Shown piece by piece: positions 49,360 to 62,300 of a DNA stretch of 64,000 bases (within the stretch, counting starts at the first letter, position 1; each line of letters begins with the position of its first letter). The notes below the pieces were generated by a model. The model saw only the letters and a list, made by a program, of their open reading frames with translations. It was not told the DNA's origin and searched no databases. The stretch comes from DATBLE01 sp963764565 (GTDB lineage Bacteria; Actinomycetota; Thermoleophilia; Gaiellales; Gaiellaceae), in the NCBI GenBank assembly GCA_963764565.1, contig CAVXTD010000027.1:1-64000 (forward strand), given 5' to 3'. Position numbers and translations under genes: made by a program.

Positions 49360-51491
49360 ATGAGGCAGGTCGTGCAGAGGCCGCGCGACGGCCGGATCAC
49401 CACGCGTGAAGTGCCGGCGCCCGAGCTTCGGCCGGGCTGGGTGCTCGTTGACACCCGCTACTCGCTGATCAGCGCCGGCACGGAGCGGAGCAAGGTCGAG
49501 CTCGGCCGGCAGAATCTCCTCCAGAAGGCGCGCTCACGCCCCGACCTCGTCAAGAAGGTCGTCGACCGTGCACGCGTGGAGGGCGTGTCGACGGCGATCT
49601 CCGTCGCGCGGGACCGCCTCGAAGCGCTCGCACCGATCGGCTACTCGTGCGCGGGCATCGTGCTTCGCGTCGGCAAGGGCGTCGAAGGGCTCGCGCCGGG
49701 CGATCGCGTCGCCTGCGGCGGGGGCGGCTGGGCCAACCATGCGGAGATCGTCGCCGTGCCGCGGAACCTCGTCGCGAAGGTGCCGGACGGCGTCGAGCTG
49801 GCGGACGCGGCGTACGCGACCGTCGGAGCGATTGCGCTCCACGCCGTCCGCCAGAGCGACGCGCAACTGGGCGAGCGCGTCGGCGTCATCGGCCTCGGCC
49901 TGGTCGGGCAGCTCGCAATCCGCCTTCTGCTCGCGGCCGGCTGCGAAGCCTACGGCGTCGACCTCGACCCGGCTGCGGTCGCGCTCGCCGAATCGGCGGG
50001 CGGCCGCGCGTTTCCCCGCAACGGCGGCGCGCTCGAAAGCACCGTCTTGGCGGCAACCGGCGGCCTCGGCCTGGACGCAGTTCTCATCTGCGCCGCAACC
50101 TCCTCGACCGACCCGATCGACCTGGCCGTGCGGCTGTCACGCGACCGCGGTCGCCTCGTCGTCGTCGGCGACGTCCCGATCGTGGCGCAGCGCGCGGCAC
50201 TCTACGAGAAGGAGATCGAGCTCCGGCTGTCCCGCTCGTACGGCCCCGGACGCTACGACCGCGACTACGAGGAGCGCGGTCGAGATCTTCCGGCCGGCTA
50301 CGTCCGCTGGACCGAGCAGCGCAACCTCCAGGCGTTCGTCGATCTGGTCGGAGCCGGGCGAGTCGACCCTTCCCAGCTCACGACGCACAGGTTCGCGGTC
50401 GAGGACGCGGCGGAGGCGTACGCCGTGCTCACCGCGGAAAGCGGCGCCCGCGCCTTCGGAGTGCTGCTCGAGTACGCAGAGCAGCAACCCAAGACCGAGC
50501 CCAGCACGGCCGAGGCCTCTCCCGCGGACGGGCGCCGTACGGGTCGGGCTCATCGGCGCGGGCGCCTTCGCCCGTGCGACGCTCCTACCCGCGCTGAAGC
50601 ACGCCGGCGTCGAGCTGGCGGCCGTGGCGAGCGCAACGGGGGTCAGCGCCGCCGATGTCGCCGACCGCTTCGGCTTCGAGCGCGCAGCCGGCTCAGCCGA
50701 GGAGATCCTCGCGGACGAGTCGATCGGCGCCGTCGTGATCGCGACGCGCCATTCGACACACGCGGCGCTCGCCGCCGCCGGGCTGCGCGCGGGCAAGGCG
50801 GTGTTCGTCGAGAAGCCGCTCGCCCTGACCGAGGACGAGCTCGTCGACCTCGAGGCGGCGCTCGCCGAGGGCGGGCTGTTGATGGTCGGCTTCAACCGCC
50901 GCTTCGCACCCCTCGTCCAGCGCCTGCGCGAGGAGCTGCACGGCGTTACGGGCCGAGTCGTCGCCGTGCGCGTGAACGCCGGTCCCCTGCCCACCGAGCA
51001 CTGGCTCCACGATCCGGCCGAGGGAGGAGGGCGGCTTCTCGGCGAAGGCTGCCACTTCGTCGATCTGCTCGCGCATCTGGCCGAGAGCGAACCGATCTCG
51101 GCCCATGCGGTTGCCACACCGCTCGCCGACCACCCGCTCGAGTGCAGTGACCGGCTCGCAGCCGTTCTCCGCTTCGCGGACGGAAGCGTGGGCAGCCTCG
51201 TCTACGCCGGGGACGGCGACGCACGGCTGGCGAAGGAGCGAGTGGAGGCGTTCGGAGGCGGGCTGTCCGCGGTGATCGACGACTTCAAGAGGCTCGAGCT
51301 CTACCGCGGCGGTCGCCGCTCGGTGGTCAAGCAGGCGCAGGACAAGGGACATCGCGCGGAGATCGCACGGTTCGTCGCCGCCGCCGCGGGACGCGAGCGA
51401 ACCTCCCTCACCCGAGTCGTACCTCTCTTCGACCCGGGCGACGCTCGCGCTCGCCGAGTCGCTTCGCACCGGCCTCCCGGTCGAGCTCTAG
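49360..51491 (+). CDS. Bi-domain oxidoreductase (Zn-ADH-like plus Gfo/Idh/MocA-like), frame slips
   Basis: The first domain is a zinc-less MDR/alcohol-dehydrogenase-like enzyme: EVPAPELRPGWVLVDTRYSL, SAGTERSKVELGRQNLLQKA, YSCAGIVLRVGKGVEGLAPG and GERVGVIGLGLVGQLAIRLL (NAD(P) site). After a slip near 50525 a Gfo/Idh/MocA domain follows: VRVGLIGAGAFARATLLPAL, VVIATRHSTHAALAAAGLRA, GKAVFVEKPLALTEDELVDL and EGGGRLLGEGCHFVDLLAHL. A slip near 51430 gives the ending TLALAESLRTGLPVEL. This fusion is typical of surface-polysaccharide loci containing heparinase-like enzymes and probably oxidises or dehydrates a sugar. ATG 49360. Confidence 0.88.
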
Positions 51492-51503
51492 ACGCACCGG
51501 CCG

Positions 51504-52717
51504 ATGGCAGCGGCAACCCAACGTGCCACGACCCCCTCGGTCGAAGAGGCGATACGGACGGATCCGGTCCTGGGGCGAGGCGCACGACTGGTGCGGCTGG
51601 GATCCCTACGACGCGCTGAACAGCCCGGTCGCGCCGGCCTTGACGCTCGGAACCGCGCTCGGCCGCAGACTGCTGACGCAGACGGTCAAGCTCGCTCCGA
51701 TCAACCTTCGCCCTGCGCTCGGGATCACGCCGGCACGGAACGCGAAGGCGATTGCGATCGTCGCCTCCGCCTATGCCCGGCTGTGGAGCGCGACGGGCGA
51801 CGTCGACGCCCGCCGGCAGGCAGAGCGTTGGCTCGGCTGGCTCGCGGAGAATCGATCGCAGGATGGGCCGGCCTGGGGATATCACTTCGAAGTGCAGACT
51901 CGGTTCTTTCGCTATGCGCGGGGCACGCCGAACACGATTGCGACTTGCTTCGCCGCCCACGCCTATCTCGATGCCGCCGCGCTCATGCCGCAGCCCGGGT
52001 GGGAGGAGGCTGCGCGCGATGCCGCCGGCTACCTGCTCGAGCGGATGCTCGCGGGAACGCCGGACCGTTCCGTACTTCCGGTACCTGCCGAACTCGAACG
52101 AGCTGATCCACAACGCCAACGTGCTCGCCTGCAGCGTCCTGGCGAGGACGGCCGAGCTCACGGGCGCCGAGGAGCTTCGAACGGCTGCGGTCCGGCCGCT
52201 CGAGACGACGCTCGCAGCGCAGCGGCCCGACGGCGCGTGGCCCTACGCCGCCACGCCCGGTCAGGGCTGGGTCGACAACTTCCATACCGGCTACGTCCTC
52301 GAGTCGTTGACCCACTGCTTGGGTCTCGCTCCCGGCGTGGGGGAGAGCCTCGATCGAGGGGTCGACTTCTGGGAGCGCAACCTGTTCCTGCCGGACGGGA
52401 CGCCGAAGTACTTCGAGCACCGAACCTCCCCGCTCGACGCGCACAACTACGCGCAGGCGATCGAGACCTGGCTCGCAGTTGCCGACCGGTACCCCCAGGC
52501 GTTGAGCCGGGCACACCACCTCGCCGACCAGCTGCTCGAGCGGATGCTCGATCCCGCCGGCTACGTCCACTTTCAGCGACGAGGGCTCTGGACGAGCCGC
52601 GTACCGTTCATTCGCTGGACGACGGCGCCGACCTTCAGCGCTCTTGCACAGCTGCTGCTCCACGAGAGCCGGTCGTCGTCGGCCGCCGGCCGCCGGCTCG
52701 TCCCCGCGTCCGACTGA
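51504..52717 (+). CDS. Alpha/alpha-toroid glycoside-processing enzyme, frame slips
   Basis: ATG 51504 starts MAAATQRATTPSVEEA. After a slip near 51540 the frame gives RIRSWGEAHDWCGWDPYDAL, NSPVAP, RNAKAIAIVASAYARLWSAT and GPAWGYHFEVQTRFFRYARG. After a second slip near 52075 it gives YLPNSNELIHNANVLACSVL, RPDGAWPYAATPGQGWVDNF and HTGYVLESLTHCLGLAPG. Repeated helical pairs with Trp/Tyr-rich loops and catalytic-like acids fit an alpha/alpha toroid such as heparinase/GH88-like or terpene-cyclase-like enzymes. It starts 13 nt after the bi-domain oxidoreductase, a pairing I associate with uronic-acid polysaccharide loci. Confidence 0.65.
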
Positions 52718-52887
52718 TCGGGACCGATCGTCCAGGGCCGGTTCGCCGCCGGCCGCAGGCGACGAGATTGACGATTTCCCTCGGATGGGGGACGCGCGCG
52801 CGCTGATCTCCCTCGTGGGAGGGGTGGCACGAGTTGGCTCGGGCAACCGATGGGAGGAGTACTGCACTCACCAAAGGAGACCGAGAG

Positions 52888-55800
52888 ATGCTGCGCTACG
52901 TCCGCCCACGAGTCAACTTCCAATCTGTCGCGCAGTACCTCGTTCTTCTCCTGGCGCTCGCAGGTTTGCTCTCTGCTCCGCGGGCTACGTCGGCGTCGCT
53001 GGCTTCGCCGGCTCCGTGGGTGGCCGACTTCGAGACCGGTGACTGGAGCCAGTTCGAGATCGGGACATCGGCCACGCGCACCACCTACATCGGTAACTGG
53101 CCCTACGGCGAGCTCTTCGACGGTGGCCGTGAAGGCGCTCCGGGCGGGCCGCGAATTACGCTGGTCGATCGCTCGTCCGATCCGGCCCACGTCCGCTTCG
53201 GTGATCACGCGGTCAAGATCAGCCTCCATCAGGGCGACACCGGCTACATGGGGCTGGATCAGAACGGCTCGATCGACGCGTCGTGGCTCCAGTACGGCGA
53301 GAGCGAGAATCCGTTCTGGTGCAACGGGACGGCGACGCCCGGGGGTCAGGTCTGCGATCCGACTACGCGCACGTCGAACTACAGGCCCGGTGAGAGTCGC
53401 GCAGCGTTGCTGCCGGCGGACGCGGACGTGATCGGCCGCGAGGCGTACTGGGGGATGAGCATGTACTTCGACCCCAACACCAACTACAGCAGCACGTACT
53501 ACGTCGGCCCCAACTGGCATGCCGGCAACCCGTGTGGCGGTCAGAGCTTCACCGGGCTCGCCCTGAACAACGATCGAATGTCATTCACGGTGCGAGGAAG
53601 CAACACGCCAGGGCAATGTAGCCCTTGGTATCAGCGCGATTTCTACTTCAACGACCCAGAGAACGGTGGCGCAATCACATCGTTTGGCAAGGTCGGTAGC
53701 GGTACCTATGCCGACGCGCAAACAGCCGCTGCCTGGAAGCCGGTGACGAAGGGCATCTGGTACGACTTCGTCTTCCGCTTCGTGTGGCGCGACGATTTCA
53801 ACGGCACCGTCGAAGGTTGGATGAAGAGGCGGTCGAGCAATACCTATACGGAGGTCATTCCGCTCACGCACACTCCGACGCTCTATAGCGCGACAGTCAA
53901 CGGCCAGATCGTCAGCTCGAGGATCGGTCCGTACTTCGGCATCTACCGGCCGCGGAGCGTCGCCAACGACATGACCGTCTGGATGGACGAGATCAGACGC
54001 GGAGCCACGTTCGCCAGCGTCACCGTCCCTGATACGAGCACTGCGGGCACGAGCGTTCCGAGCAACAGCACACCGCCGAGCATCGACGGGACTGCTCAGT
54101 CCGGCTCCACGTTGACGGCTTCGACGGGAACATGGGCGAACTCGCCGACGGGCTACGCCTATCGGTGGCAGCGCTGTGGCAGCACGGGCGGCAGCTGCAG
54201 CGACATCGGCGGGGCGACCCAGCAGACCTACGTCTTGGACCCGGCGGATACCGGTTCTTCTCTCCGGGTCTCGGTCACGGCAACCAACAGTGCCGGCTCG
54301 GCCAGCGCGATCTCGGCAGCGACTGCGCTTGTGCAGGCGGCTCCTGTGCCTGCTCCGGATCCGGAGGTGCGACGACCGGTGGCAGGACACTGGGACCGAC
54401 CACTATCGGTGCGTCGCGAGCGCCGGGCGGCACCGGGTTCGTTGCTGTCTCCGGCCCGGCGCGCACTAGCCGTCTCGGCACCGCCGATCAAATTGACCGG
54501 CTACCTAGAGGGTGGCGGGGCGGCAGAGCCGATGCGAGCGGTGATCTACAAGGAGGGCAACGGCAACGCGCCGGGCGAGTTCGCCGCGGTCTCCGACCAG
54601 GTCACGATTGCCGCCGGTGCACCGGCCGCCTGGGTCGACTTCCCGTTCAGCTCAGCGGCGCCTCTTGCGCCGGGCAACTACTGGCTCGGTTACTGGTTCG
54701 GCGGCTCGAACGTCAAGGTCTACTACGACAGCGTCCACGCCGCCGGCCGGTACGTCGCTGCCGCGTACTCGTCGAACGGCGACCCGCCGACCAGCTTCAG
54801 CGACAGCGACTTCTCGCTCTACGCGACTCTGGGCGCGAGCGTGCCGAGCAGCACCGCGCTGCCGACAATCTCCGGCACAGCGACGAACGGCCAGACGCTC
54901 ACCGCCGCCAACGGCGCCTGGAGTGACAGCCCGACCGGCTACGCCTACCAGTGGCAGCGCTGCGACTCGGGCGCGGCAAACTGCTCGGCGATCGGCGGCG
55001 CGACCAGCCGCACCTATGCGCTCGTATCGGACGATGTCGGCAGGACACTGCGGGTGGTCGTGACCGCGACCAACTCGGGCGGCTCGACACCGGCAACGTC
55101 CGCCTCGACGGCGGTCGTGCAGGCGGCGCCGGACGGGACGACGCTGGGGAAGACGACCATCGGCCCGTTCACGCACAGGCTCGGCGGCGACTTCGTGGAG
55201 GCTTCCGGCCGGTACACGCTCGCCTCGGCACGGTCGGTGACCAAGCTGACCGCCTATCTCCAGGGTGGCGAGTCGGCGACCGCGATGCGCGCGGTCGTCT
55301 ACTCCGACAGCGGCAACAAGCCGGGGACGTTCGTCGCCGTCTCCCAGCCGGTCACGATCGCCGCCGGCCAGGCGGCGGGCTGGGTCGACTTTCCGATCTC
55401 GAGCTCGCCGACGCTGCCAGCAGGCCAGTACTGGCTCGGCCTCTGGGCCTCGAACTTCAACGTCCTCGGCTACTACGACACCATCTCAGCCGGCGGCTAC
55501 TACGCGCCCGCCTTGTACTCCCCCGCCGGTAGCCCGCCCTCAGGCTGGCCAGGCGGTGGCAGCGGCGACACGCTCTCCTACTCGCTGTACGCCACCCTCG
55601 GTGCGGCCGACGCAAGCGCACCCCCGATCGTCACGCACCACCACCACCACCACCACCACCACTCAACCCCCGGACCCGAGTACGCCGCCACCGGCAAGCG
55701 TGACCACGGCCGTATTCGGCCGAACGAGTGTCGGCGCGTTCCGCTCCCTGGGTGCCGCAGGCAACCTCGACGTCTCCGGCCCATACGTGCTGGCGGCAGC

Positions 55801-56195
55801 GTCCGTCAGCAAGCTGACCGGCTACCTGAGCGGCGGCAACTCGAGCACGAAGGTGCGCGCCGTCATCTACTCGGACTATCGGGATCCCGGCCAGCCCGTA
55901 CGGCGCAGAGTCAGTGTTCCGGGCGACCTCGTCGGCGTCACGCGCGAGGTCACGCATCCCCGCCGGCGCCGCGCCGGGCTGGGTCGACTTCGCCCTCCCG
56001 TCCCCGATCGCGCTCGCGACGGGCCAGTACTGGCTCGGCTACTGGTACGGAGGCAAGCAGTCCTACGAGTACTACGACAGCGTCGGCGGCAACGAGCGCT
56101 TCGGCTCCGCGGCCTACTCCTCGAACGGAAACCCGCCCAGCCCGTTCGGCCCGTCCCAAAGCTCGGCGAGCGCCTACTCGCTGTTCGCAAGCTAG
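52888..56195 (+). CDS. Secreted polysaccharide-lyase-like protein with Ig-like and repeat modules, frame slips
   Basis: ATG 52888 has AAAGGAGA upstream and a signal peptide (QYLVLLLALAGLLSAPRATS). Residues ~50-390 (WVADFETGDWSQFEIGTSAT, HAVKISLHQGDTGYMGLDQN, YWGMSMYFDPNTNYSSTYYV, WYDFVFRFVWRDDFNGTVEG) match the heparin-lyase I/PL-type jelly roll. An Ig-like repeat (SPTGYAYRWQRCG), a ~155-residue module, a second Ig-like repeat, a second module, a Thr/Pro linker and a third module follow. Slips near 54365 and 54480 compensate each other; others near 55630 and 55905 shift the end to the TAG at 56195. It probably degrades or binds the polysaccharide made by the locus. Confidence 0.75.
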
Positions 56196-56381
56196 CGCGA
56201 CGGCCCGGCACGGGCTTCATTCGCAGCGAATCCTCCGGTCGCTGAGGCGGCCGGGGGATCGCACGTGCGCGGCAAGACCGTGGCCGGGGAGCAAGCCGGG
56301 AGCCTCGGCGCCTGGCTGAAGGTAGAGGCCGGCCCCTAGCCTTGTGTAGGTGAGAGCCGCGGCTAGCCATACGTAGAGTAT

Positions 56382-59300
56382 GTGCCGAGGATCGCCTGGC
56401 GGCTGGTTGAAGACTGTTCTCGAGTCCGAGGGAGACTCGTCCTGCGCGTTCGCAAATGGGTGCGATATCTGGGAGCGTCGAGTTCCGTAGCCGGCGCCGG
56501 AGTCTTGGTTGCAGCCGCGTACGGCGATAGCACCCCATCGGTAGCGATCGAATCAGAAATCCCGGTCGCAGCTCGCAAGGAGAGCACGCCGCCCGCCGCG
56601 CCGATCGCGCTCGGGCTTCAGGCGGGCCGCGACTGGGCGATCGTGCTGGCACAGCCTGACGGGAGCCAAACGCGAACGGTCGTCGGCGGCTTCAGGCTGA
56701 GCCCTGAGCCCGCTCTCTCGCCCGACGCGAGCAGCGTGGTCTTCTCCTCGCGGACCGGGGGCCGGTCGTCTGTGCAGACGATCAAGGCGGACGGAACCGG
56801 ACGGCGGCGGCTCTCGCCGCCCGGGATCGACGCGTATTCGCCGAGCTGGAGCCCGGACGGCAGAAGGATCGTCTTCGAGGGAGTTGACCCGATTTCGGGA
56901 CTGACGTCGATCGACGTGGTCGACGTGGACGGCTCAGGGTTTTCCCGACTTACCGACTACGGACGCGACGAGGCGCCCGACTGGGCGCCGGACGGTCGGA
57001 AGATCGTCTTCGCCGCCCGCGACGACATCTACTCGATGAATGCCGACGGAACCGGCCGAACGGCTGTCACGCACTTCTCCCGGCTTCCGCTCGGGGGCAG
57101 ACCGCGTGCCTTGAGCCCGCGCTGGTCGCCGGACGGCCGGTGGATCCTGTTCACGAAGCTGCTCCAGCATCCCTCGGGCGACGACGGCGAGTTCACGATC
57201 GCCCTGATCCGGCCCGACGGCACCGGCGAGCACCAGATCCGAACGACCGGCGGAGCGCCACTTGCTCCGCGGTGGACGCCGGACGGAACCAGGATCGTCT
57301 TCCAGATCTGCTGCACGAAGGGCCGCGTCGACGCGGGAACGGTGCCCTCGGACGGCGGCGCCACGTCGTTCATTGCCCGAGGCGAGCCGGCTGCCGTGCA
57401 GCAAGAGAAGGCTGCCGCCGGCTCGAACCCCGATGCCGGTGCTTCGGCGGCCGTGAAAGCCGCGACGCGGCTGCCCGCCGGTGCCCGCGCGATGTCCGCG
57501 GCGCTCACCGGGCCCAGTATCACCTTTACGCGGAACGACCTCGATCTCCGCCCCTTCGGCCAGGCCACCGAGGGGAACAACGTCGCCGACATCGACGGCG
57601 ACGGGAAGCTGGACATCGTCGTCGCGGGCGACAACGCGATCGTCTGGTACCACAACCCGGACTGGACACCGCACCTGATTGCGACCGGGCGCTACGGCGC
57701 AGGCGCGATGGTGCTGCCGCTCGACGTGAACGGCGACGGCCTGATCGACATCGTCACCGGGTCGCAGAACAATCCGAGTTGCACCGAGTACTGCCGCACG
57801 CTCTGGCTCGAGAACACCGGGTCGGATTGGGTCGAGCACACGATCGCCGAGACGGCCTACTGCCACGACCTGGCAGTCGGAGACCTGAACGGCGACGGCC
57901 GTCCGGATCTGGCCTGCGACAACCAGATCTCCCGCCGGATCTTGTGGATGGAGGCGCCGGCAGATCCAACGCAGCCTTGGCCGGTGACGATGATCGACGA
58001 CCGCGACGCGATGGGAATCGACGTCGCGGACATGGACGGCGACGGCCGGCTGGACGTCGTGGCCGGGCGGGCGTGGTACCGAAACGAGACATCAGGGGGT
58101 TGGACTCGTTACGCCTTCACCACCCTGGCGCAGACGTGCTGCTCGACCGTGTTCGACGACTTCGAGAAGGTGAACGTGAAGGACGTGAACGGGGACGGCC
58201 GGCCGGACGTGCTCGCCACGCTCTTCACCGATACACCGCTCGGCCAGGTGTGGGCGTTCCTTGCCCCGGCGGATCCGTACGGCGGTGGGTGGACGTCGGT
58301 GCAGATCGACGCGGGCCCGCGCTTCAGCGTTCACGGCCAGGCGGTTGCGAGCTTCGACGGGACGTCGGCGGTTCAGTTCGCGGTCGGCGAGACGAACTAC
58401 GGCGGCTGGAGCTTCGGCGCCAATCCCTCGCCCGAGCTCAACGTCTATCGGCTCGACGGTGCCGCCGATCAGCCGTCTTCCTGGGAGAAGATCATGGTCG
58501 ATCGCCAGGGCGCGCACGAGTTGCGTGCGGCCGACCTCGACGGTGACGGGCTGCCCGATCTGACCGGCGACTTCGAGAACACCGACCGGCTGAATCCGCC
58601 AACGGACGGTGCGCTGCACTGGTGGATCAACACGACGACTGCGGCGCCGGCGGGGCGCCACAGAACGTGGCCCTGCCGGCGATTGCGGGAACGGCGCGCG
58701 AGGGCAATGCTGCTCGAGGCGTCGACGGGCACCTGGACCGGCGAGTCCCGACGTCGTTCGCCTACCAGTGGCTGGACTGCGACTCGGGGGGCGCCGTCTG
58801 CACCGCGGTCTCCGGCGCAACGTCGGCGACGTACGTCCTCGCGCGGGCGATGTGGGCGGCACGGTTCGCGTGCGGGTGACGGCGACGAATGCGGCGGGGC
58901 CGGCGGCGGCGACCTCGGCGGCGACCGGTGTGATCGGGATCGCGGCGGCCGAAGGTGTCCCGCCCGGTTTCGACTCCGTGGTCACGGACGCAGGTTGCAC
59001 CGGCTGCACGGTGACGACCCTCGCGGCGGCTCGTTCCGTGCGGCCGTCGCCGGTGGCAATGCCGACAACGACTCCGCCTATGCGCAGCTCGACTTCGGCG
59101 GGAACACGGGGCTGCTGGGGAAGACCTACGTGCGCACGGTCGTCCAGCTCGAGAACGGCAAGAGTCCCAGCGGGAACCTGGCGATCCTTCAGGAGCGGGA
59201 CGTGAGCGGCAATCTCATCTACGAGCTCTACATCGCGCCCGACCGCACGCTCAGGATCTACAGCCCGCCCGGGGGCGTCAGCGAGCTCGGAGAGAACAGC

Positions 59301-62300
59301 ACGACGGGCGTCGTGGTTCCCAACGACGGCGCAACGGCCCTCAGGGTCGAGGTTGCGGCGCTTGCGAACAGCTCGATGGTCGTGCGCGTCAACGGCGTCG
59401 ACAAGCTGACCTTCGATCCGCTTGCGAGGGCGACCACGGGCAACCCCCGCTTCCTCCGCGTGGGAATCGACCACTACGGCGCCCCGGCTACGAACGATCC
59501 GATCTCGGTCGTCCACGCATCCGTCGCGGTCACACAAGCCGGCTGGCTCGGCGCGCCTCCGCAGTCGCCGCCGGCAAACACCGCGCCACCGACAATCGTC
59601 GGCCCGACGTCATTGGGGCAGGTGCTGACGGCCGCGAACGGGACCTGGTCGAACGGCCCGACCGGCTTCGTCTACCAGTGGCAGCGCTGCAACTCGGGTG
59701 GGGCGAACTGCGCGGCGATCGGCGGCGCGACCGACCCGACCTACATGCTCGTCTCGGGCGATGTCGGGAACACGATTCGGGTGGTCGTGACCGCGACGAA
59801 CGAGGTCGGCTCGGGGTCAGCGACCTCGGTGCAGACGGCGGTCGTGCTGGCGGCGCCGACGACGCTGGGGAAGACGGCGGTCGGCGCGTTGACGCACGCG
59901 CTCGGCGGCGGCTATTTGGAGGTGTCGGGTCGGTACACGCAGGACTCGGCGCAGCCGGTGAGCCTGCTGAGCGCGTATTTGCAGGGCGGCGGGTCGGTCA
60001 CCGGGATGCGGGCGGTGATCTACGCCGACAGCGGCAACCGGCCGGGCGCGTTCGTCGCCGTCTCCCAGCCGGTCACGATCGCCGCCGGCCAGTCGGCGGG
60101 CTGGGTCGACTTTCCGCTGTCGGGTTCGCCGACGCTGCCGGCAGGCGAGTACTGGCTCGGCCTCTGGGCCTCGAACACCAGCGCGCTCGGATTCTACGAC
60201 GGCGTCTCCGGCAGCGGCGTCTACGCGCCTGCCGGCTACTCGGTGGGCGGCAACCCGCCCGCGAACTGGCCCGGCGGTGGCGGCAACGACACGCTCTCCT
60301 ACTCCCTCTACGCGACCGTCGGCCCAACAGGCACGAGCGCACCCGCAAACACCGCCTTGCCGGCCATCACCGGCGCGGCCACCGAGGGGCAGGTGCTGAG
60401 CGCGTCGACCGGCGGGTGGACTGGCAGCCCGACCGGCTACGCGTACCAGTGGCAGCGCTGCGACAGCGCGGGTGCGAATTGCTCGGCGGTCGGCGCCGCG
60501 ACCAACCAGACTTACACCCTGGTCGCCGCAGACATCGCGAACACGATCCGGGTAGAGGTCACAGCGACGAACGCCTCCGGCTCGACTCCGGCGACCTCGA
60601 ACCAGACCGCGCTCGTGCAGGCGGCGGCAAGCGCACCGGCGAACACCGCCCTGCCGACGATCGCCGGTAGTGCGTTGGTGGGTGCGACCCTGACCGCCGA
60701 CGACGGCAGCTGGAACGCTAGCCCGGCGCCAACCTTCGCTACCAGTGGCGGCGCTGCGACGACGCCGGGGCGAACTGCGTCGACATCGCCGGCGCAACCA
60801 ACTCCACGTACACCCCGGCTGCTGCTGACATCGACAACACGATCCGGGCGGTCGTAACGGCAACGAACACGGCCGGCTCGACGAGCGCGACCTCGAACCC
60901 GACCCCGCTCGTGCAGGCCGCGCCGGACGCGCCGACGAACACCGTCGTGCCGACGATCAGCGGCACAGCCTTCGTGGGTGCAACGCTCACCGCCGACGAC
61001 GGCACCTGGAGCGCTACCCCGGCGCCAACCTTCGCCTACCAGTGGCAGCGTTGCGACGCCGACGGGATGAGCTGCAACGACCTCATCCCCTTCACCGCTC
61101 AGACCTACCTCGTACAGCAGGCGGACACCGGATCCACCCTGCGCGTCGTCGTCACCGCCACCAACACCGCCGGTACCGCCGGCGCGACCTCCGCCCGGAC
61201 CGCGCCCGTAGAAGCGGCGCCCGCCAACACCGTTTTGCCGGCGATCTCGGGTGTTGCCTCTGAGGGGCAGGTGCTGAGTGCGGTGGACGGGGCGTGGTCG
61301 AACAGCCCGACGGGTTTTGCTTACCTGTGGCAGCGTTGCGACAGCGCGGGCGCGAACTGCGCCGGCATCGGCGGTGCGACTAGCTCGGCGTACAGGTTGG
61401 TTGCTGCTGATGTCGGTAGGACGTTGCGGGTGGTGGTGACGGCGACGAATGCGGTCGGCTCGGCGAGCGCGACTTCGGATCAGACCTCGCTTGTGCAGGC
61501 GGCGGCGGGGGCGCCGCCGGTGACGGTGGGCAAGACGGCGGTCGGCGCGTTGACGCATGCGCTTGGTGGCGGCTATTTGGAGGTGTCGGGTCGGTACGCG
61601 CTTGCCTCGGCGCAGTCGGTGACCAAGTTGAGCGCGTATGTGCAGGGTGGTGGGTCGGCGACGGCGGTGCGGGCGGTGATCTATGCGGATAGCGGCAACC
61701 AGCCGGGTGCGTTCGTTGCTGTCTCCCAGTCGGTGACGGTCGCCGCTGGTCAGGGGGCCGGTTGGGTTGATTTCCCGGTCTCGGGTTCGCCGACGCTGCC
61801 CGCGGGCCAGTACTGGCTTGGGTTGTGGGCGTCGAACACCAGTGCTTTGGGCTACTACGACAGTGTTTCGACTAGCGGCCGGTATGCGCCCTCGACGTTC
61901 TCGGCGGCCGGCAATCCGCCCGCGTCCTGGCCGGGTGGGGGCAGCTTCGACTCGCTCTCCTACTCCCTGTACGCGACGTTCGGCGAAACGGGGACGGGCG
62001 TTCCCGCCAACACCGTTTTGCCGGCGATCTCGGGTGTTGCCACTGAGGGGCAGGTGCTGAGTGCGGTGGACGGGGCGTGGTCGAACAGCCCGACGGGTTT
62101 TGCTTACCAGTGGCAGCGTTGCGACAGCGCGGGCGCGAACTGCGCCGGCATCGGCGGTGCGACTAGCTCGGCGTACGCGTTGGTTGCTGCTGATGTCGGT
62201 AGGACGTTGCGGGTGGTGGTGACGGCGACGAATGCGGTCGGCTCGGCGAGCGCGACTTCGGATCAGACCTCGCTTGTGCAGGCGGCGGCGGGGGCGCCGC

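Noticed and set aside
55637..55663. Natural or vector-derived His tag
   Set aside because: The run lies inside a secreted modular protein at a frame junction, and the continuing frame reads it as a Thr linker. Nothing vector-like surrounds it.
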